DNA from: SIAQ01 sp963767835
Lineage (GTDB): Bacteria; Planctomycetota; Planctomycetia; Gemmatales; Gemmataceae
Assembly (NCBI GenBank): GCA_963767835.1
Contig: CAVYFY010000008.1
Location: forward strand, 1-64,000
Reading direction: 5' to 3'
Length of the DNA: 64,000 nt
In this document: in pieces, positions 26,851 through 35,028 of the stretch
How positions within the stretch are numbered: the first letter of the stretch is position 1
Layout of the letters: every line of letters begins with the position of its first letter
Translations under genes and position numbers: made by a program
Notes under the pieces: model-generated
Told to the model about the DNA's origin: nothing
Seen by the model: the letters and a program-made list of their open reading frames with translations, nothing else
The model's database searches: none

Positions 26851-27046
26851 ACCAATCCTGCCGAAGGAATCCGTCCTTGTTGTTGTACCAGCGGCCGCTG
26901 CCCACGGCAGCAGATCGGCAGGAAATTGGTAGCGGCAATTCGACCAATTCGAAAAAAACTTTCGCATTTTTTGCGCAAGAGGCGTTGCATGAAGCGTCTA
27001 TTACGAAGACAATAAAAGCGGCAACAATTTCGACTGGGGTGAACAA

Positions 27047-27886
27047 ATGATTCCAACACGCATCCTCCTCTCCTGGTTTGGCTCGATCGCATTGATCGCC
27101 GGTTTGACTTTGTCCTGTGCCGCGCAAGGCGGCGGCGTCAATCCCAAGAAAAATCCCAATCCGAACCCGAATCCGGGCAATCCGAACCCGAATCCCAACT
27201 CGGCCAATCCCAATGCAAACCCCAATCCCGCTCCCGGAAAGGGAGGCAGATTCAGGAATCCGAATCCTGGCTTCCAACCCGGCGGCGGCGTTTTCGGTTC
27301 CGGCTTCAACCAGAATCCCGTTAATCCTTTCGCCGGCAACCAGTTCGGCAATCTCGGCTCCTTCGGCGGCGGCTACAACCAGTCGCTGAACAACCCGTCG
27401 AACTATCTCCGCATGAATAACATCAACACCCTGCTCTCCATCAACCAGGCTCAATCACTTCAATCACTCATGGCGAATCCGATGATGAGCCAAATGATGA
27501 TGAACCAAATGATGATGAACCCGATGATGGCCAATCCCTGGATGATGAACACCATGATGAGCCCGATGATGGCCAATCCCTGGATGACGAACCCGATGAT
27601 GATGAATCCGATGATGGCCAATCCTTGGATGTCGAACCCGATGATGAACAATCCGTGGATGAACACGATGAACAATCCGTGGATGATGAATAACCCGATG
27701 ATGAACAATCCGTGGATGATGAATAACCCAATGATGAACAACAATCCCTGGATGATGAATAATCCAATGATGGCGAATCCGGGAATGATGATGCCGGGAA
27801 TGATGGGCAACCCCTACACCAATCCCGGCATCTTCGGCAACCGGTCCGGCCCGTTCATGGGCGCTCCCGGCATCTTCGGTGGGTGA
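27047..27886 (+). CDS. Secreted Met/Asn/Pro-rich repeat protein
   Basis: 279 residues with a Sec signal (MIPTRILLSWFGSIALIAGL, cleavage likely at CAA-Q). Residues ~34-60 are a NPNPNPG-type repeat. Residues ~142-257 are built on NPMM/NPWMM units (for example NNPWMMNNPMM) with about 45 methionines in about 115 residues and seven NPW motifs. There is almost no charge in this part. A GGGGTGAAC lies just before the ATG. Function unknown: soft-metal (Cu/Ag) binding or an oxidant sink are guesses from the Met content. A bidirectional terminator follows. Coding is supported by the signal peptide and the non-random third positions of the repeat. Confidence 0.75.
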   Translation: MIPTRILLSWFGSIALIAGLTLSCAAQGGGVNPKKNPNPNPNPGNPNPNPNSANPNANPNPAPGKGGRFRNPNPGFQPGGGVFGSGFNQNPVNPFAGNQFGNLGSFGGGYNQSLNNPSNYLRMNNINTLLSINQAQSLQSLMANPMMSQMMMNQMMMNPMMANPWMMNTMMSPMMANPWMTNPMMMNPMMANPWMSNPMMNNPWMNTMNNPWMMNNPMMNNPWMMNNPMMNNNPWMMNNPMMANPGMMMPGMMGNPYTNPGIFGNRSGPFMGAPGIFGG

Positions 27887-27905
27887 TATTCTCTGACGTG
27901 CGATC

Positions 27906-27957
27906 AAAAAAAGGCCGCTTGCAACCGTGGTGGAGAACCCGGTTGAAAGCGGCCTTT
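27906..27957. terminator. Bidirectional intrinsic terminator
   Basis: GGCCGCTTGCAACC and GGTTGAAAGCGGCC form a 14-base stem with one mismatch. On the minus strand the hairpin is followed by TTTTTTT, a strong intrinsic terminator for the feo operon. On the plus strand TTTACG follows, ending the Met-rich gene. Confidence 0.8.
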
Positions 27958-27980
27958 ACGCTGCGCGGAGATCGTCTTGT

Positions 27981-28169
27981 TCAACGGTTCCGCATCTTCA
28001 CCTGCTCCGGCGCGATCAGCAGCGATTGCCCTGGGACCGCCCGCGCCGTCGGACAGCCGCAACCGCCGCCGCAGCTCTTGCCCCCGCGCCACGCCTGGCC
28101 GATGCGCACGAGAATATATGCGCCTGCCAGGCCGATTGCGAACCAGGTGAAGAATAATTGTCCGTCCAT
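27981..28169 (-). CDS. FeoB-associated Cys-rich membrane protein
   Basis: 62 residues: one N-terminal membrane helix (LFFTWFAIGLAGAYILVRIG) and then KSCGGGCGCP. This is the layout of the small Cys-rich proteins found downstream of feoB; the Cys cluster may bind Fe2+. It is the last gene of the minus-strand feo operon, 72 bases after feoB, with a palindrome between. Confidence 0.82.
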   Translation of the reverse strand: MDGQLFFTWFAIGLAGAYILVRIGQAWRGGKSCGGGCGCPTARAVPGQSLLIAPEQVKMRNR

Positions 28170-28185
28170 TTGGCAATCTCGTTGC

Positions 28186-28240
28186 CGCTTGCAGCTTCGC
28201 GCTCGCCGGTTGCTTGCTGCGAGCGCGAAGCCGCAAGCGC
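28186..28240. repeat. REP-like palindrome (CGCTTGCGG family) after feoB
   Basis: CGCTTGCAGCTTCGCGCTCGC is answered by GCGAGCGCGAAGCCGCAAGCG with about 13 bases between and one mismatch. It ends two bases from the feoB stop and may dampen read-through into the Cys-rich gene. Confidence 0.75.
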
Positions 28241-28241
28241 A

Positions 28242-30434
28242 TTAAAACCAATTCGCAACGTGATACGTCACGAACGCACCGCCATAGGCCAATGCGGTCA
28301 TGTACACGAAGGTGAAGATCGGCCAGCGCCAGCTATTGGTTTCGCGCTTGATGACCACCAGCGTTGAGACGCACTGACAGCACAGGGCGAAGAACACCAT
28401 CACCGACAGCGCGACCGGCGCAGTGAAAAGCGGGCGCTCCGGTTCGTTGGCCCAGCGTTGCGCATGGAGCGCCTGGTTCATGGAAAGGCGATAATTGTCA
28501 TCCTTCATCAGGTCCCCTTCGCCGGGACCGAAGATGATGCCGAGCGTGCCGACCATGACTTCGCGGGCGGGAAAGCTGGCGAGCGCCGCCATGCCGATGC
28601 GCCAGTCCCAGCCAAGCGGCTCAACGACTGGCTCGATAGCTTGCCCGACGCGGCCCAGCACGCTCTGCTTCTTCCACTCGCTGCGCTTGTCGCTGATTTC
28701 CTTTTCGACTTCCTCGACCTCCGTTTTCTCCGCGGGCGTCAAATCACCCTCGTCTTTTGTCCGATGATCTTCAATTTTGTCCTCCAGCCCGGCGATTTGC
28801 GCTTCGTAATCGCCGCTGGGGAAATATAGGGCGGCCCAGACGAGGATCATGCTCGCCAGGATGAATGTCCCCGCGCGTTTGAGGAACATCCAGCCGGCGT
28901 CCACGGAGCGCCGCACGATCATCTTGAGCGCCGGCATCTTGTAGAGCGGCATCTCCATGACGAAGGCGGGCGTCTCGCCGCGCAGCAGGGTTCGCCTGAG
29001 CAAGAGCGCCATCAGGGGCGCCGCGATGATGCCGATCATGTAAAGGCAGAAAAACACCAGCCCCTGCACCAGGGCGCCGTACTCGCGAAAAAATGCGCCG
29101 ATGAGCAAGGTGTAAACGGGGAGCCGGGCGGCGCAGCTCATCAGCGGGGCGACGAGGATGGTTGCCAGGCGATCGCGCGGATTCTCGATGACGCGCGCCG
29201 ACATGATGCCGGGCACGGCGCAGGCCATCGACGAGAGGAGCGGGATGAATGATTTGCCGTTGAGTCCGGCGGGGGACATGAGGCGGTCCATGAGAAACGC
29301 CGCCCGGGCCATGTAGCCGCAATCTTCCAAGAAGGCGATGACGGCGAAGAGGATCATGATCTGCGGAATGAAGACGATCACTGCCCCGACGCCGCCGATG
29401 ACGCCTTCTACCAGCAGGCTGCGCAACGGGCCGGGATTCAGCAGCGAATTGACGATATCCGCAAGCCAGTTTTTGCCCAGATCCATGATGTCCTTGGCCG
29501 GGTCGGCAATCAGGAAGATTGATTCGAAGACGAGGAACATGACGGCCAGGAAGATAAGCGTGCCCCAGATTCGGTGCGTGAGGACTTTGTCGATGCGATC
29601 GGTCCAGCTGACGGGCCGCTGGCTGGGGCGTTCGATGCAGCCGGCGGTGCGCTGGCGAATCCATTGATAGCGGATGCGTGCTTCGATGCCCGCCAGTGTG
29701 AATCCGGCCTGCGCCAAGCGATGCCGTGCCGCCGTCACCTGTCCGATGAACGGCGGGCCATATCTCTGTCTCAGCCGTTGCTCCGCATAACCCCCCGCGT
29801 CCAGCAGCACGCGCCGGATCATGAAGGCCGGTTCCCGCGCGTCGGCCGCCTCCATCAGACGAGTGACTTCCGATTCGAATAGGTCCGGAAACGTCGGTCC
29901 CTGGGCACAACTTGGCGATTCAAGGACTTTTGCGATGACCGATTTGAGGCGATCCAGGCCGCGCCCCTGGTTGGCTTGGATCGGCACCACCGGCACGCCG
30001 AGCTGTTGAGACAGCTTATCAACATCGATCTTGAGCCCTTGCGTCTCGGCGACATCGACCATGTTGAGCGCGACGATCACCGGTACGCCGAGCTCCAGCA
30101 CTTGCGTCCACAGGTAGAGATTGCGTTCGAGATTGGACGCATCAACAATGGTGACAACGACATCAGGGCGTGATTCAGCGGCATTGTTGCCGAGTATGAC
30201 ATCGACGGCGAGCATTTCGTCGGGACTTCGCGCAGAGAGGCTGTAGGTGCCGGGCAGGTCGATGAGGTCGATGGCGAGGTACGGGTGGCGGAGCTTGCCT
30301 TTTTTGGTCTCGACGGTGACGCCGGGATAGTTGCCGACGCGCTGATTCATGCCGGCAAGTGCGTTGAATAACGTGGTTTTGCCGGTATTGGGATTGCCGA
30401 CCAGAGCGACGGTGGGAGTGCGCACGGCAACCAT
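28242..30434 (-). CDS. feoB: Ferrous iron transport GTPase FeoB
   Basis: 730 residues. The N-terminal G domain has G1 GNPNTGKTT, G3 DLPGT and G4 NMVD; a GDI-like helical region follows. The membrane part has the conserved blocks GAVIVFIPQIMILF, LEDCGYMARAAFLMD, LLSSMACAVPGIMSAR and FPAREVMVGTLG. It moves Fe2+ across the inner membrane, driven by GTP hydrolysis. A charged cytosolic insert (KIEDHRTKDEGDLTPAEKTE) sits before the last helices. It is the third gene of feoA-feoA-feoB, with a palindrome of ~75 bases separating it from the feoA genes. Confidence 0.96.
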   Translation of the reverse strand: MVAVRTPTVALVGNPNTGKTTLFNALAGMNQRVGNYPGVTVETKKGKLRHPYLAIDLIDLPGTYSLSARSPDEMLAVDVILGNNAAESRPDVVVTIVDASNLERNLYLWTQVLELGVPVIVALNMVDVAETQGLKIDVDKLSQQLGVPVVPIQANQGRGLDRLKSVIAKVLESPSCAQGPTFPDLFESEVTRLMEAADAREPAFMIRRVLLDAGGYAEQRLRQRYGPPFIGQVTAARHRLAQAGFTLAGIEARIRYQWIRQRTAGCIERPSQRPVSWTDRIDKVLTHRIWGTLIFLAVMFLVFESIFLIADPAKDIMDLGKNWLADIVNSLLNPGPLRSLLVEGVIGGVGAVIVFIPQIMILFAVIAFLEDCGYMARAAFLMDRLMSPAGLNGKSFIPLLSSMACAVPGIMSARVIENPRDRLATILVAPLMSCAARLPVYTLLIGAFFREYGALVQGLVFFCLYMIGIIAAPLMALLLRRTLLRGETPAFVMEMPLYKMPALKMIVRRSVDAGWMFLKRAGTFILASMILVWAALYFPSGDYEAQIAGLEDKIEDHRTKDEGDLTPAEKTEVEEVEKEISDKRSEWKKQSVLGRVGQAIEPVVEPLGWDWRIGMAALASFPAREVMVGTLGIIFGPGEGDLMKDDNYRLSMNQALHAQRWANEPERPLFTAPVALSVMVFFALCCQCVSTLVVIKRETNSWRWPIFTFVYMTALAYGGAFVTYHVANWF

Positions 30435-30451
30435 GATTCAATCTGATTTCG

Positions 30452-30527
30452 CCGCTTGCGGGTTAGCGCTCGTAGCAAAGCGCCCGATACTCTGGCGTTT
30501 CACCGCGAGCGCAAAGCCGCAAGCGGC
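30452..30527. repeat. REP-like palindrome (CGCTTGCGG family) between feoA and feoB
   Basis: Outer arms CGCTTGCGG and CCGCAAGCG are perfect; inner parts (TTAGCGCTCG and CGAGCGCAAAG) pair with mismatches. The loop is about 30 bases. It occupies nearly the whole gap between the second feoA and feoB. Confidence 0.7.
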
Positions 30528-30532
30528 CGGTT

Positions 30533-30760
30533 TTATGGCAGGAGCGTGACACGAATGCGAGCCGCTTCATTGCGGCGCAGGCTCAGACGGTAATCGCGCA
30601 GGCGAATCTCCATCGGATCGCCCAGCGGTGCAAAGCCCAGAACTTCGATTTCCTCGTCCTCGAGCAGGCCCATTTCCATCATGCGTTGGAGGACGGCGTC
30701 GTCCCCCATGAGGCAGTCAATGCGAGCGTGCTGGCCTTCTTTGAGTTCATCAAGGGTCAT
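30533..30760 (-). CDS. feoA: FeoA-family SH3-like protein, second copy
   Basis: 75 residues. MTLDELKEGQHARIDCLMGD opens the SH3-like barrel, followed by LQRMMEMGLLEDEEIEVLGF, APLGDPMEIRLRDYRLSLRR and EAARIRV, the complete FeoA pattern. FeoA is thought to support FeoB assembly or activity in the cytosol. The start lies two bases after the stop of the first feoA, so they are co-translated. An upstream in-frame extension was rejected as it overlaps the first copy. Confidence 0.9.
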   Translation of the reverse strand: MTLDELKEGQHARIDCLMGDDAVLQRMMEMGLLEDEEIEVLGFAPLGDPMEIRLRDYRLSLRRNEAARIRVTLLP

Positions 30761-30762
30761 GG

Positions 30763-30999
30763 TTAATTCGCCACGGGCCGAACCAGAATCTGCATCGCCC
30801 AGTCGCCGCGCAGGCTCAAGCGCGAATCGCCGACTTGTAACAGGCACGGACTGCCCGGTTGCACGACGCGGAGCCGACATCCGATACGCACACCCATCTC
30901 CGCGAGGCGCGTGACCCAGCCCGGTTCGCCGGTAACATCAGCGACATCGGCCCAGGCGCCCGCGTGCAGGAGTTCCAGCGGCATCAATTCGGCAGGCAT
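30763..30999 (-). CDS. feoA: FeoA-family SH3-like protein, first copy
   Basis: 78 residues: MPAELMPLELLHAGAWADVA, GWVTRLAEMGVRIGCRLRVV, PCLLQVGDSRLSLRGDWAMQ and ILVRP. The start at 30999 has GGGGGAG upstream; an in-frame ATG at 31038 would add 13 residues including CNC and overlap a palindrome. The first gene of the feo operon. The two FeoA copies differ widely in sequence, so they probably have distinct roles. Confidence 0.88.
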   Translation of the reverse strand: MPAELMPLELLHAGAWADVADVTGEPGWVTRLAEMGVRIGCRLRVVQPGSPCLLQVGDSRLSLRGDWAMQILVRPVAN

Positions 31000-31022
31000 G
31001 TTCTCCCCCGCGCAATTGCACT

Positions 31023-31047
31023 TGAGATTCAGTCTCATTATTATCTA
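31023..31047 (-). promoter_or_regulatory. Possible iron-responsive operator before the feo operon
   Basis: On the minus strand GATAATAATGAGA runs into CTGAATCTCA, giving the inverted pair TGAGA-5-TCTCA next to a Fur-box-like half (GATAAT). It lies just upstream of the first feoA. The match to a Fur or DtxR box is partial, so this is a suggestion only. Confidence 0.3.
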
Positions 31048-31138
31048 TCGGCACACGCACCAGCGTCAAGCACAAAATTGGCGGATTTTCACATCTCGCA
31101 AAAAACCGTGCGCACATTCTCTTTGCCCACGCGTTTTC

Positions 31139-31144
31139 TATAAT
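31139..31144 (+). promoter_or_regulatory. Possible -10 element for metK
   Basis: A perfect TATAAT stands 52 bases before the preferred metK start. No good -35 hexamer lies at the usual distance. The leader shows no S-box pattern. Confidence 0.35.
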
Positions 31145-31195
31145 CCCACGAGACAGGCGTTTATGTCGTCGTCCCTAAAGAAAGAAGGAAATTTC

Positions 31196-32444
31196 GTGTC
31201 AAGCACCAAGCGATATCTCTTTACCAGCGAATCGGTTTCGATGGGCCATCCCGACAAGGTCGCCGACCAGATCAGCGACGCCATTCTCGATCATTGCCTG
31301 GCCACCGATCCAAAGAGCCGGGTCGCCTGCGAAACGATGGTGACGACCGATTTGGCCATCGTTTCCGGCGAGATCACTACCGAGGCTGACCTTTCGCGGG
31401 AAACGGTCGATCGCATCATCCGCGAGATGGTCCGCGAGATCGGTTATGTCGATCCCACCATCGGCTTCGCTGCGAAGACCATGCAGGTCCACATCAACCT
31501 GCACAAGCAATCACCCGACATCTCGATGGGAGTGGACGTGGGCGGCGCCGGCGATCAAGGCATGATGTTCGGCTTCGCATGCAACGAGACCAAGACCCTC
31601 ATGCCGTTGCCCATTTATCTGGCGCATCGGCTCGTGGAACACCACGCCAAGCTGCGCGAACAGCGGACCATCAAGTTCCTGCGCCCCGACGCCAAGAGCC
31701 AGGTCACCGTCGAATACAATGGCGACGGCACGCCCAACCGCATTCATACGGTGGTGCTCTCGACGCAGCACGACAAGAGCGCGATGGACGCTAAGGGGCT
31801 GTTCTCCAACGACGCCCGCAAGGAAATCATCGAGAAGCTGATCCTGCCGACCTTGAAAGCAGAGCGAGGCGACTTGCTCAAGGGGGAGTTGGTATCGGTG
31901 CTGCCGGGCCAAACGCCGGCGGGCATCGCCGACAACGCCATCCGCTGCCACATCAATCCAACCGGGAATTTCGAGATGGGCGGCCCGCACGGCGATTGCG
32001 GCTTGACGGGCCGAAAGATCATCGTCGATTCCTACGGCGGTCGCGGCCGGCATGGCGGCGGCGCCTTCAGCGGCAAGGATCCGACCAAAGTCGATCGCTC
32101 CGCCGCCTACATGGCCCGCTACATCGCCAAAAACATCGTCGCCGCCGGCCTGGCCCACGAGTGCGAAGTCCAGCTCTCCTACGCCATCGGCTACCCCGAC
32201 CCGCTGAATATCTGGGTCAACACCAACGGCACGCATGGCCAAGGGAGTCACCGACGATCAACTCGTCGAACTGATCCGCAAGCATTTCCAGTTGACGCCG
32301 AAGGGCATCATCGAGACGCTGCAACTGCGCCGCCCGATCTACAAGGAAACCGCCCGCAACGGCCACTTCGGCCGCGAACTGGCGAATTTCACGTGGGAGA
32401 AGACGGACAAGGCGGCGGCGTTGAAGAAGGACGCGGGGGTATAA
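31196..32444 (+). CDS. metK: S-adenosylmethionine synthetase (one frame break)
   Basis: Makes SAM from Met and ATP. All the family blocks are present: LFTSESVSMGHPDKVADQIS, the hexapeptide-like GAGDQGMMFGFA, CHINPTGNFEMGGPHGDCGL, GGRGRHGGGAFSGKDPTKVD and SYAIGYPDPLNIWVNT. One base too many near 32236 moves the frame. The true C-terminus (GVTDDQLVELIRKHFQLTPK ... YKETARNGHFGRELANFTWE) continues in the next frame to the stop at 32444. As metK is essential, this break is very probably a sequencing error. The GTG at 31196 (AGAAGGA upstream) is preferred over an ATG at 31163. Confidence 0.93.
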
Positions 32445-32489
32445 CGTTGAAGGACGCTGAGTGCTCCTACGCCAGACTGGAGGTGGCCA

Positions 32490-33386
32490 CTGGCCTTACG
32501 ATCTGCCATCCAATCGCGGTACATTAAGCTCGGCCGACATGGGGCCTGGGAGCAGGAGTGCCTCGAATCTGGGATCGCTCGTATCGGATTCGAGAGCGAG
32601 CGGGCGGTGCGTCTACGTTGGTGCAAATCTGGCCAGTGGTCCAAGGTTAAGCAAAGCTTCCTTGACGAGCAGTATGCTCCCAAAGAAGCGTCTAATTTCA
32701 CGAATCAGTTGCGCACATTTTTGAAGACGACGGCACCACGGTTTGGATTACCTTCCACCTGAACTCAATGTACTGGGGATTGTTTCAGCCTGGGGAGGCG
32801 CGGTTGCACACGGATGGCGACGGAGTCTGGCGGCGAGTCGCGGGTGGGTGGCTCGGTGACGATTTGCAGGGCAGGCCGCTGCGGAGAAATCGCCTGCCTT
32901 ACGCATTAGCGAAATATGCGAGGTGGCCGGGTACTTCCTGCGGGCTGAATTTGAAGATCGTGCTTCGCTTGCTCACCGGCAAGAAGTCGGCAAGCGCGGG
33001 CCGCTCGCCGCCTAAGGCTTCGCCCATCCTCCTTCCCGGCGATTTGAGCCGAACGCCACTTACCCCGAGGGTGCCGCCTGCCAAGTCATAACCAATGCCT
33101 ACGAGCGCAATCCCAAAGCGCGGCACATTGCTTTGCGATGTACGGCGCCGTCTGCACCGTCTGTAGCGTAAACCTTGCTCAAGTCTACGGGCCCGTCGCG
33201 GATGGAACGATTGAAGTCCACCACCTCCGCGAGCTTTCCCAGGTTGGTCGCGAATACAAGGTCGACCCAAAGGATGATCTGCGTCCCGTGTGCCCGAATT
33301 GCCATGCGGTCCTGCACAAACGAAAGCCGGCTTACACGATCGACGAAGTTCGGGCGTTCTTGGCGGAACACAAGAAAAAACGATAG
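32490..33386 (+). pseudogene. HNH endonuclease with N-terminal restriction-type domain, several frame breaks
   Basis: Joined frames give one protein of roughly 295 residues. The N-terminus reads RYIKLGRHGAWEQECLESGI ... ARIGFE, the middle EDDGTTVWITFHLNSMYWGL, then ISEICEVAGYFLRAEFEDRA. The C-terminus reads ITNAYERNPKAR and a full HNH domain (CTVCSVNL...IEVHHLRELSQVG...DLRPVCPNCHAVLHKRKP). Breaks lie near 32712, 32912 and 33137, and a TAA lies at 33013-33015. The HNH module with YERNP.AR resembles McrA-like modified-DNA endonucleases. It may be a decayed restriction gene or victim of the region's indel errors. The exact start is unclear. Confidence 0.55.
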
Positions 33387-33408
33387 AATGCTTTGGGAGG
33401 ACAAACCA

Positions 33409-33651
33409 ATGGCCGAATTGACATTGGAAGCCTTGGCGAAACGCGTCGAAGAACTGGAACGCAGGCTCCGCGAGCTTGAAACGGCTGAAGCAAAAGATTG
33501 GCGCTCGGTTGCGGGCAAACGCAGCTTGAGCGATCCGGTCGAGCAAGAGTTTCTGGAGATATTGGCGCAGCAGCGCCGCGACGATTTGGAACGAACTCTG
33601 CGGGAGCTCGACAAGGAATGCTCCAATTCCTCCTCGACACCGACCACTTGA
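33409..33651 (+). CDS. Putative coiled-coil antitoxin for the PIN toxin
   Basis: 80 residues. MAELTLEALAKRVEELERRL forms a coiled-coil N-terminus, as in many antitoxins that dimerise this way, followed by a charged C-terminal helix (ILAQQRRDDLERTLRELDKE). GGGAGGACAAACC precedes the ATG. It overlaps the PIN toxin gene by 34 bases. Function is inferred from this position. Confidence 0.65.
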   Translation: MAELTLEALAKRVEELERRLRELETAEAKDWRSVAGKRSLSDPVEQEFLEILAQQRRDDLERTLRELDKECSNSSSTPTT

Positions 33652-34037
33652 CGCTCCTCGATCACGGCCACGCACTCGTCATGCAGCGTGTCGCCGCCCA
33701 ACCACATGGAGATGTCGGTCTTCCAGTCGTAACCGCGGAAGAATATCTGCGGGGTCGGTTGACCGCGGTTGCTCAGGCAAAGGATGGACGGGCGCACATT
33801 CTCCGCTACGGATACTTTGTAGATACGCTGCTGCTTGTTCAGCAATTCAAAATTGCCCGATTCGATCAAGCGGCCGAAGACGAGTTCCAACAGATTCGGG
33901 CGCGGCGTCTGCGAATCGGAAGCCAGGATGAGAAAATAGCGGCGATTGCATTGGCGATAAACGCAATCCTGGTGACCCGAAACAAGCGTGACTTCGGCCA
34001 GATTGCCGGCCTCACACTGGAGGACTGGTCCGTCTAA
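33618..34037 (+). CDS. PIN-domain toxin, VapC-like
   Basis: 139 residues. PIN layout: FLLDTDHLTLLDHG (first Asp), VTAEEYLRGRL (Glu), SQDEKIAAIALAINA (Asp), LVTRNKRDFGQI (Asp). GACAAGGA lies just before the ATG. It is the second VapBC-type pair of the window and is not closely related to the one at 9143. Predicted RNA-cleaving toxin held in check by the upstream gene. Confidence 0.82.
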   Translation: MLQFLLDTDHLTLLDHGHALVMQRVAAQPHGDVGLPVVTAEEYLRGRLTAVAQAKDGRAHILRYGYFVDTLLLVQQFKIARFDQAAEDEFQQIRARRLRIGSQDEKIAAIALAINAILVTRNKRDFGQIAGLTLEDWSV

Positions 34038-34040
34038 ACT

Positions 34041-34747
34041 TTACGGACTCTCTGAAGCAGGTCGCCAAACCGCCGCATCTTCCCACGTGGCGCCCAGGTC
34101 ATGCCGCTCATTGTCCACCAGATCGCGCGGGTAGGTCGCGTTGGCGTGAACTTGCTTGCCGTCCAGCAAACCGGCGACAGCCGCGCATGCCACCGACAAC
34201 TCCGAGCACATCCAGGAATCACGCATCAGGTCGGTCTTCGCGAGCATCGGCGCCAATGGGCCGCGCGGCGGATGCTGGTTCCTTGCGCCAACAGCCGCAG
34301 CACCGCGTAACGCTTGCCGTTCTGCGCCTGCGCGAACTTGGTCAGCGCCGCCGATCGCTCGCGCGTCAAGCAAATCTTGCAGCGGCGGATGGTGATCGTG
34401 CCCTTGGGGAAGTCGTCGTGGAATTGCTTGAGCCGTGGACCCAAGTCGAGCAGCTTGACCCAGACCGTGTCATCCGGCCCCGCTTCGAGCACGGCGAATT
34501 TGCCATGCGTCTTGCGCACCACCGTGCCCATGTGCAACGGCGGCCCGGTCCCTGCGATCGCAAACAGCGGCCTCCAGACGACACTGCGGTCGTCATAGAA
34601 AACGAAATCCCCCTCGCGCGGCACATACGGCTCGACTCGATCCGGCTGACGAACCCGCGCCGCCGGTATCGCCAGGTCGCCGACGGGCAGGCAGTCGGCC
34701 CCGAGCAGGGGCAGGCAGAAAACGAATGATGCAACGAACGTGTGCAT
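34041..34747 (-). CDS. Secreted permuted papain-like (YiiX/C92-type) protein, one frame break
   Basis: The start MHTFVASFVFCLPLLGADC gives a Sec signal. The mature part shows the permuted NlpC/P60 order: PREGDFVFYDDRSVVWRPLF, then the His motif LHMGTVVRKT, EAGPDDTVWVKLLDLGPRLK, and, after a one-base break near 34270, the Cys motif DSWMCSELSVACAAVAGLL. His-before-Cys order matches the C92 (YaeF/YiiX) amidase group acting on peptides or lipids. Joined length is about 235 residues. Confidence 0.7.
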
Positions 34748-35028
34748 AATCAGCAATATCAGCTTGGCGATAGACGGCTGTGCGCCGTGTAAGTCTTTTG
34801 TACAAACGCTGGCCGGTTTAGCGTTCGGCATGCTCTACGGTTTCGACCGATTGCGTTCAACGTGCGAAAACGCGCTTACCGCCTTTTTGCTTTTCGCTGG
34901 TTCGCCATGCCGCCCAGATTATCGCCAGGCGGGATCCGTCATATCCGCTCTTTTTTTCTGTGCCGCTAGTCGTTATGGTCGCCGCGCACTTGGGGGCAGG
35001 TAGGAACGCCACCAACAAGGAGGAGAAG

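Noticed and set aside
27470..27830. The regularly spaced units in the Met-rich gene as a CRISPR array
   Set aside because: The units are contiguous, in frame, vary in length and are translated; there are no spacers and no cas genes.
32200..32444. Programmed frameshift in metK
   Set aside because: No slippery heptamer is present and no metK is known to need one. The break matches the many one-base errors in this window.
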